Source of the DNA: Novosphingobium endophyticum
GTDB taxonomy: Bacteria > Pseudomonadota > Alphaproteobacteria > Sphingomonadales > Sphingomonadaceae
Direction of reading: 5' to 3'
Length of the DNA: 64,000 nt
Assembly (NCBI RefSeq): GCF_014640675.1
Contig: NZ_BMHK01000005.1
Span: 1-64,000, forward strand
Shown here: piece after piece, positions 59,503-64,000 of the stretch
Position numbering within the stretch: the stretch's first letter is position 1
Layout of the letters: each line of letters opens with the position of its first letter
The notes under the pieces: model-generated
Seen by the model: only the letters and a program-made list of their open reading frames with translations
Told to the model about the DNA's origin: nothing
Databases searched by the model: none
Program-made: the position numbers and the translations under genes

Positions 59503-59745
59503 TCAGTCCAGCAGCGAGGCCAGCCAGCGCTTGCGCCGCGGCGGCGGCAGCGATCCGCTGACTTTCAGCAGATGATTGGCGAGCACGGCCGCCTGGCTGC
59601 GTGTCATGAGGATGCGTGTGTGGTCTGGCGTGTCATGCGTGCCCCAACTCGCGCGGTCGAACGTCTGCAGGTCGACCATGACGTTCGATCCCAGTTCCTG
59701 CGACGTCCAGCCCACCAGCACGCCATGGCGTTCTTCGTTTCCCAT
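59503..59745 (-). CDS. small protein of unknown function
   Basis: An 80-residue soluble protein, MGNEERHGVLVGWTSQELGS to TRSQAAVLANHLLKVSGSLP with a basic tail. It looks like a small sphingomonad-specific protein, but I recognise no domain. It is convergent with the preceding gene and points away from rpmH. The start is the ATG at 59743-59745; a longer frame upstream has no ribosome site. Confidence 0.55.
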   Translation of the reverse strand: MGNEERHGVLVGWTSQELGSNVMVDLQTFDRASWGTHDTPDHTRILMTRSQAAVLANHLLKVSGSLPPPRRKRWLASLLD

Positions 59746-59894
59746 CGGTTCGGTCCCGCCCACAGTTTTCGGCTTACTTCCGGTATTGCTGTTGGTTAAC
59801 GGATAGCACGAACGAGGGGAAAATGACACGTGAGGCATGAAATCGGGCGGCGGCATGCCCGTCCGGGTCGCGGCGTGATGGGGGAGACTTCGCC

Positions 59895-59923
59895 TTGACT
59901 CGCCTCCAGTCCTCCATTACGGG
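59895..59923 (+). promoter_or_regulatory. possible promoter of rpmH
   Basis: TTGACT followed after 17 bases by TACGGG: a good -35 and a poor -10. It is placed upstream of the hairpin at 59940-59964 and 84 bases ahead of rpmH. Confidence 0.3.
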
Positions 59924-59939
59924 CGCCCATCTGATCTGC

Positions 59940-59964
59940 GGTCATCCGGTGGGTGGCCTTTTTT
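59940..59964 (+). terminator. hairpin with T-run in the rpmH leader (possible attenuator)
   Basis: GGTCATCC pairs with GGGTGGCC (8 pairs, three G-U) around a three-base loop, directly followed by six T. It is a good intrinsic terminator. The nearest left-hand gene points away, so the hairpin most likely interrupts the rpmH leader transcript. Confidence 0.55.
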
Positions 59965-60006
59965 GTTCGGGTCCTTCGGGGCCATTCTGGAATTTCGAGG
60001 ACCGAC

Positions 60007-60141
60007 ATGAAGCGCACTTTCCAGCCCAGCCGCCTTGTCCGCGCCCGCCGTCACGGCTTCCGCGCCCGCACGGCGACCGCTGGCGGCCGCAAGGTGCTTC
60101 GCGCCCGCCGCGCCCGCGGCCGCAAGAAGCTCTCGGCCTGA
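60007..60141 (+). CDS. rpmH: 50S ribosomal protein L34
   Basis: A 44-residue basic protein, [20 protein letters not shown] with an arginine/lysine-rich end [13 protein letters not shown]: the complete L34 pattern. It is the first gene of the rpmH-rnpA-yidD-yidC-engB group. Confidence 0.97.
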   Translation: MKRTFQPSRLVRARRHGFRARTATAGGRKVLRARRARGRKKLSA

Positions 60142-60168
60142 TCTGAATCCGGCCTCGCGGCTGGAAAC

Positions 60169-60234
60169 GCATCGGCCCGCGCCTCCGTCCGGTTTCCCAT
60201 CGCGGTGGGCCCGGACGGAGGCGCGGGCCGATGC
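60169..60234 (+). repeat. 24-base perfect inverted repeat between rpmH and rnpA
   Basis: Positions 60169-60192 and 60211-60234 are exact reverse complements (24 bases each, very GC-rich), separated by 18 bases that contain a small internal stem (CCCAT/GTGGG). There is no T-run, so it is unlikely to be an ordinary intrinsic terminator; it may be an mRNA processing or stability element or a mobile repeat. Confidence 0.8.
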
Positions 60235-60324
60235 CGTTTGGAGTAGCGTTTGCCGCGAAGCATCGGCATTATTCCGGTTCATGCTGGGGATGACGCCGCA
60301 ACCGTTCAGCAGGTCTGCTTACCC

Positions 60325-60729
60325 ATGACGGTGCCTTACATCACAATGACCCGCCGGGCGGACTTTCTCGCCGCCAATCGCGGGTTGCGGGTGGCGCGGC
60401 CGGGCTTCGTGCTTCTGGCCAGCCCGAACGGCGGGCAGGGGATGCGCGTGGGGATCACCGTCACCAAGAAGATCGGCAACGCGGTCGTGCGCAACCGCAT
60501 TAAGCGGCGCTTCCGGGCGCTTTTGCGCGAAGTTCTGCCGGGCCAGGGGCTTGCCGACACGGACCATGTCCTGATCGGCCGGGACGGCGGGATAGAGCGC
60601 GACTATGCGCTGCTGCGCCAGGAACTCGCCGCCGCGCTCGGCCGGGCGCGGGAGGGCAAGGGCGATCCGCCCCGGAACGCACGGGGCCGCAGGGGCGGTT
60701 CGGGATCGAAGGGATCGAAAGGCGCGTGA
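60325..60729 (+). CDS. rnpA: ribonuclease P protein component
   Basis: A 134-residue basic protein with [40 protein letters not shown] and [12 protein letters not shown], the RNR motif of RnpA. It partners with the RNase P RNA to mature tRNA 5' ends. The C-terminal tail is glycine- and arginine-rich. The start may be the ATG at 60325 or at 60346. Confidence 0.95.
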   Translation: MTVPYITMTRRADFLAANRGLRVARPGFVLLASPNGGQGMRVGITVTKKIGNAVVRNRIKRRFRALLREVLPGQGLADTDHVLIGRDGGIERDYALLRQELAAALGRAREGKGDPPRNARGRRGGSGSKGSKGA

Positions 60730-60974
60730 TGAACAAGGTTCTGGCCCGGATCGCCTCGCTTCCCGGTCTGTTGCTGATCGGGATCGCGCGCGCCTGGCAA
60801 ATCGGCCCGTCGCGGATCATGCCGCCGACCTGCCGTTACAGCCCTTCGTGCTCGCAATACGCGATCGAAGCTGTCGGCAAACACGGTGCGATTAAGGGTG
60901 GCTGGCTGGCGTTCAAGCGTCTATTGCGCTGCCAACCGTGGGGTGGGCACGGCTATGACCCCGTACCGGATTGA
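60729..60974 (+). CDS. yidD: membrane protein insertion factor YidD
   Basis: An 81-residue protein with an amphipathic N-terminus and the YidD signature [20 protein letters not shown] followed by [17 protein letters not shown]. The ATG overlaps the rnpA stop (TGATG). It is thought to help YidC insertion. Confidence 0.95.
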   Translation: MNKVLARIASLPGLLLIGIARAWQIGPSRIMPPTCRYSPSCSQYAIEAVGKHGAIKGGWLAFKRLLRCQPWGGHGYDPVPD

Positions 60975-61033
60975 ATTGAAATGGGGCGGCGCACCGCGTC
61001 GCCGCTGACGAGAATACGACAGGAAACGCCTTC

Positions 61034-62803
61034 GTGGATAATCAGCGCAACATCATCCTCGCGGTTCTGCTGACCGCGCTTGTCCTCTTCGGATGGGACG
61101 CCGGAGTCGGCTATTTCTATCCGCAGAGCAAGACGCCGACGCAGGCTGTCGAGGCCGGCGGCGCGGAGCAGGCGGTAGGCCCGACCAAGCCGACTCGCGA
61201 AGGCGGCCTGCGCGATGCTGCCGACGTGGTGCTCGAAAGGCAGGACCTGAAGACGGCGCTGGCAAGCGGCAACCGCGTGCCGATTGCCGCGCCGGGGCTT
61301 TCCGGGTCGATCAATCCCAAGGGCGCGGTCATCGACGATCTTGTCCTCAACCGTCACCGCGAGACGGTAGAGAAGGATTCGGGGCCGGTGCGCATCTATT
61401 CGCCCGCCGGCACCCCCGCGCAGCAGTTCGCGCGCTTCGGCTGGGTCGGTCAGGGTGTGGAAGCGCCCAGCGTCGACAATCCCGTCGTCTGGAGCGCGCC
61501 TGCCGGGGCCAGGCTGACGCCCTCCACTCCCGTGACCCTGACCTGGGACAATGGCACCGGCCAGCGCTTCGCGATCACTTACAGGATCGACGACAACTAC
61601 ATGATTACCGTCGAGCAGACGGTGACGAACGCAGGCCCGGCGCCGGCCGTCCTCCAGCCTTTCGGTTTCGTCAACCGCACCGACCGGACCGCCAGCCTCG
61701 ATACCTGGAACGTCCACTCTGGCCCGATCGGTGCCTTTGACGGCTCGGTCAATTTCAGTTCCAACTACGAGGACGTCGCCGAGCAGGGCACGGTCGACGA
61801 GCCGGGCAAGACCGACTGGATCGGCTTCACTGACGTCTACTGGATGTCCACGCTCGCGCCCGTCGGCGCCAAGGCCGACGGCACGTTCCGTTCGCTCGGC
61901 AACGACCTGTTTCGCGCCGACCTGATCTATGACCAGAGCGTGGTCCAGCCCGGCCAGAGCCTGACGCGCACGACCAAGCTCTTCGCGGGGGCCAAGGAAC
62001 ATGCGGTGCTCGATGCCTATGAGGCACAGGGCATCACCAATTTCGGCCTCGCCATCGACTGGGGCTGGTTCCGCTGGTTCGAAAAGCCGATCTTCTGGCT
62101 TCTGGTGAAGCTCTTCGAGCTCGTCGGTAACTTCGGCGTCGCCATCATCCTGCTCACGTTGATCGTGCGCGGCATCATGTTCCCCATCGCCCATCGCCAG
62201 TTCGCCTCGATGGCCGCGATGCGCGCGGTGCAGCCCAAGATGAAGGCGATCCAGGAGCGCTACAAGGACGACAAGCAGAAGCAGCAGCAGGAGATCATGA
62301 AGCTCTACAAGGAGGAAAAGGTGAACCCGCTGTCGGGCTGCCTCCCCATGTTCCTTCAGATCCCCGTGTTCTTCGCGCTCTACAAGGTGCTGATCCTGGC
62401 GATCGAGATGCGCCACCAGCCTTTCGTGCTGTGGATCAGGGACCTTTCCGCGCCTGACCCGCTGCATATCCTCAATCTCTTCGGTCTGATCCCCTTCGAC
62501 CCGCCGGGCTTCCTTGCCATCGGCATTCTCGCGCTGCTGCTCGGCCTTACGATGTGGCTGCAGTTCAAGCTGAACCCGGCGCAGATGGATCCGACGCAGC
62601 AGCAGATCTTCATGCTCATGCCGTGGTTCATGATGTTCATCATGGCGCCCTTCGCCTCGGGCCTGCTGGTTTACTGGATCACCTCGAACGTGCTGACCAT
62701 CGCCCAGCAGAAATACCTCTACAGCCGCCACCCGCAGCTCAAGGCGCAGGCCGAGAAGGAAGCGGCGGACAAGAAGGCCGCCGAGGCGCAGGCGGGCAAG
62801 TGA
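61034..62803 (+). CDS. yidC: membrane protein insertase YidC
   Basis: A 589-residue insertase: N-terminal helix (residues 6-22), a large periplasmic domain (about 60-345), and the conserved five-helix core starting at FGVAIILLTLIVRGIMFPIA with PKMKAIQERYKDDKQKQQQE, GCLPMFLQIPVFFALYKVL and the final LVYWITSNVLTIAQQKYL. The GTG start has AGGAAA upstream. The stop overlaps the engB GTG. Confidence 0.97.
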   Translation: MDNQRNIILAVLLTALVLFGWDAGVGYFYPQSKTPTQAVEAGGAEQAVGPTKPTREGGLRDAADVVLERQDLKTALASGNRVPIAAPGLSGSINPKGAVIDDLVLNRHRETVEKDSGPVRIYSPAGTPAQQFARFGWVGQGVEAPSVDNPVVWSAPAGARLTPSTPVTLTWDNGTGQRFAITYRIDDNYMITVEQTVTNAGPAPAVLQPFGFVNRTDRTASLDTWNVHSGPIGAFDGSVNFSSNYEDVAEQGTVDEPGKTDWIGFTDVYWMSTLAPVGAKADGTFRSLGNDLFRADLIYDQSVVQPGQSLTRTTKLFAGAKEHAVLDAYEAQGITNFGLAIDWGWFRWFEKPIFWLLVKLFELVGNFGVAIILLTLIVRGIMFPIAHRQFASMAAMRAVQPKMKAIQERYKDDKQKQQQEIMKLYKEEKVNPLSGCLPMFLQIPVFFALYKVLILAIEMRHQPFVLWIRDLSAPDPLHILNLFGLIPFDPPGFLAIGILALLLGLTMWLQFKLNPAQMDPTQQQIFMLMPWFMMFIMAPFASGLLVYWITSNVLTIAQQKYLYSRHPQLKAQAEKEAADKKAAEAQAGK

Positions 62804-63444
62804 CCGGCGAACCCGAAGACGACCTCGGCGAGCGCGCGCGCAAGCTCTTTTCGGGGCCGGTGACGTTCCTGAAGAGCGCGCCCGCGCTCAAGTTCCTGCC
62901 CGAGCCGGAAGTGCCGGAGATTGCTTTCTGCGGCCGCTCCAACGTCGGCAAGTCGTCGCTGCTCAACGCGCTCACCGGCCGCAAGGCGATCGCGCGTACC
63001 TCGGTGACGCCGGGGCGCACGCAGGAGCTGAACTTCTTCGAGGTAGGCGATCCGCTGCAGTTCCGCCTCGTCGACATGCCCGGATACGGCTTTGCCAAGG
63101 CGCCGCCCAAGGTGGTCGAGACATGGCGGCGCCTCGTGCGCGATTTCCTGCGCGGCCGCGTGGTACTGAAGCGCACGCTGTTGCTGGTGGACAGCCGCCA
63201 CGGCGTGAAGCAGGTCGATGCCGAGATGATGAAGATGCTCGACGAGGCGGCGGTCGGCTATCGCCTCGTCCTTACCAAGGCGGACAAGATCAAGGCCAGC
63301 GAACTGGACAAGGTCATCGCCGAAACGCTTGCCGAAGCGCGCAAGCATCCCGCCGCCTTCCCCGAAGTTCATGTAACCAGTTCCGAAAAAGGCATGGGCA
63401 TTGCGGAACTGCGCGCCGCGGTGCTCGCGGATTCGGAGATCTGA
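62800..63444 (+). CDS. engB: ribosome biogenesis GTPase EngB (YihA/YsxC)
   Basis: A 214-residue GTPase: G1 FCGRSNVGKSSLLNALTG, G3 LVDMPGYGFAKAPPK, G4 LVLTKADKIKASELDK and an SSEKGMGI G5-like segment. It acts in assembly of the large ribosomal subunit. The GTG start overlaps the yidC stop (GTGA). Confidence 0.95.
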   Translation: MTGEPEDDLGERARKLFSGPVTFLKSAPALKFLPEPEVPEIAFCGRSNVGKSSLLNALTGRKAIARTSVTPGRTQELNFFEVGDPLQFRLVDMPGYGFAKAPPKVVETWRRLVRDFLRGRVVLKRTLLLVDSRHGVKQVDAEMMKMLDEAAVGYRLVLTKADKIKASELDKVIAETLAEARKHPAAFPEVHVTSSEKGMGIAELRAAVLADSEI

Positions 63445-63603
63445 GGCCGTCCGGGCAGCCTGGCGCGGCACCCCACGCCGGTTCGCGCGTTGTACACTGC
63501 GAGAGCCGCGGGCATTTTAAAATGTGACGGTTGTGTGACATTGAGAACTCGCCTAAAGGCCCCGCCAACGCGCTGAAAAAGGGGGAGGGACAAGGGCTTG
63601 TCG

Positions 63604-64000
63604 ATGCGCCAGATTGCCGTTCTTCCTTACCGCACTGCTGGCGGCGCGGGCGAAGCGTCCCCGATGATCCTGCTGATTACCTCGCGCGAGACGCGCCGCT
63701 GGATCGTACCCAAGGGAAACCCGATGAAGGGTCTTGCGCCGCATGAGGCCGCCGCCGTCGAGGCGAAGGAGGAAGCCGGAGTGGTCGGTGAGATCCGTCC
63801 CACGGCGCTCGGCTCCTACCGCTATCTCAAGCGTCGCGGTTCGGGGGCTTCGGTCTGGGCCGTGGTCGATGTCTTTCCCCTGGCGGTGACCGAGGAACTG
63901 CGAACCTGGGACGAGCAGCACGAGCGCGAGCGGCGCTGGTTCTCCCCGGCCGAGGCCGCCGACGCGGTCGACGAGCCGGACCTTGCCGCTCTCATCCGGG
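63604..64000 (+). CDS. Nudix hydrolase (partial, runs off the right edge)
   Basis: At least 132 residues are visible, starting MRQIAVLPYRTAGGAGEASP. RRWIVPKGNPMKGLAPHEAA and AVEAKEEAGVVGEIRP form the Nudix box region (Arg of the REUxEE core replaced by Val), and WFSPAEAADAVDEPDLAALI is near the end. It resembles the diphosphoinositol/ADP-ribose-type Nudix enzymes that remove oxidised or excess nucleotides. The ATG at 63604 has AGGGGGAGGGA upstream. Confidence 0.85.
   Translation, partial: MRQIAVLPYRTAGGAGEASPMILLITSRETRRWIVPKGNPMKGLAPHEAAAVEAKEEAGVVGEIRPTALGSYRYLKRRGSGASVWAVVDVFPLAVTEELRTWDEQHERERRWFSPAEAADAVDEPDLAALIR

Noticed and set aside
1..64000. CRISPR arrays, tRNA or rRNA genes
   Set aside because: No regularly spaced repeats and no cloverleaf-like sequence with a T-loop signature were found on either strand by inspection.

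Overview
The window looks like a high-GC alphaproteobacterial chromosome, most probably a sphingomonad (Sphingomonadales, Novosphingobium-like). This rests on the gene order and protein flavour: a complete compact flagellar locus, hemC-hemD-mitofilin, and rpmH-rnpA-yidD-yidC-engB. It also rests on two kinds of short palindromic repeat that I associate with this order. Species cannot be fixed from the sequence alone.

Positions 1-34268 are essentially one flagellar locus. It opens with the last 26 codons of an IS630-type transposase. A long minus-strand operon follows, read from right to left: a sigma-54 enhancer-binding regulator (14654-15955), fliE-F-G-H-I-J-K-L-M-N-O-P-Q-R, flhB, fliD and fliS. 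Most genes overlap or lie within a few bases of each other. Flagellin (16216) is divergent from the regulator, across a 260-base region rich in repeated motifs. After a SnoaL-like gene, a second minus-strand operon carries flgB-C-D-E-F-G-H-I-J-K-L-motA-motB, read from 27743 to 18050. Its promoter is a textbook sigma-54 site. To its right the plus strand carries an unusual MotA/TolQ-like plus MotB/ExbD-like pair, then flgA, flgM and flgN. A second perfect sigma-54 site precedes a lytic transglycosylase, flhA and the flagellar sigma factor fliA. All stages of a flagellar hierarchy are therefore encoded together: sigma-54 activator, then hook-basal body and export genes, then sigma-28 with its anti-sigma FlgM, then filament. 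Several components (FlgE, FlgD, FlgJ) are reduced in size.

Positions 34269-37472 form an accessory patch: a lipoprotein of lower GC, a decayed copy of the 3' end of dsbD, two paralogous membrane/cytoplasmic proteins of unknown function, and a ferritin-like protein. Positions 37473-43925 hold dsbD, a PafA-like phosphatase, a UbiH-type hydroxylase, a cupin and an Hsp20 chaperone.

Positions 43940-64000 are mainly housekeeping: a Mic60/mitofilin-like gene with hemD and hemC, divergent from tsaD-gpsA-flippase; an OmpA-like protein; a helix-hairpin-helix protein; a cupredoxin; a FitAB/VapBC-type toxin-antitoxin pair; uvrB; a DUF3617 lipoprotein; an alpha/beta hydrolase; comM with two frameshifts; a ClpP-fold secreted protein; rpmH-rnpA-yidD-yidC-engB; and the start of a Nudix hydrolase that runs off the window.

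The most interesting unexplained items are the second stator-like ion-channel pair beside flgB, the hairpin that covers the ribosome binding site of the transglycosylase gene but would be removed by starting at the sigma-54 promoter, repeat palindromes inserted in the leader-coding parts of fliP and flgI, the motif array between the regulator and flagellin genes, and the hairpin elements around rpmH.
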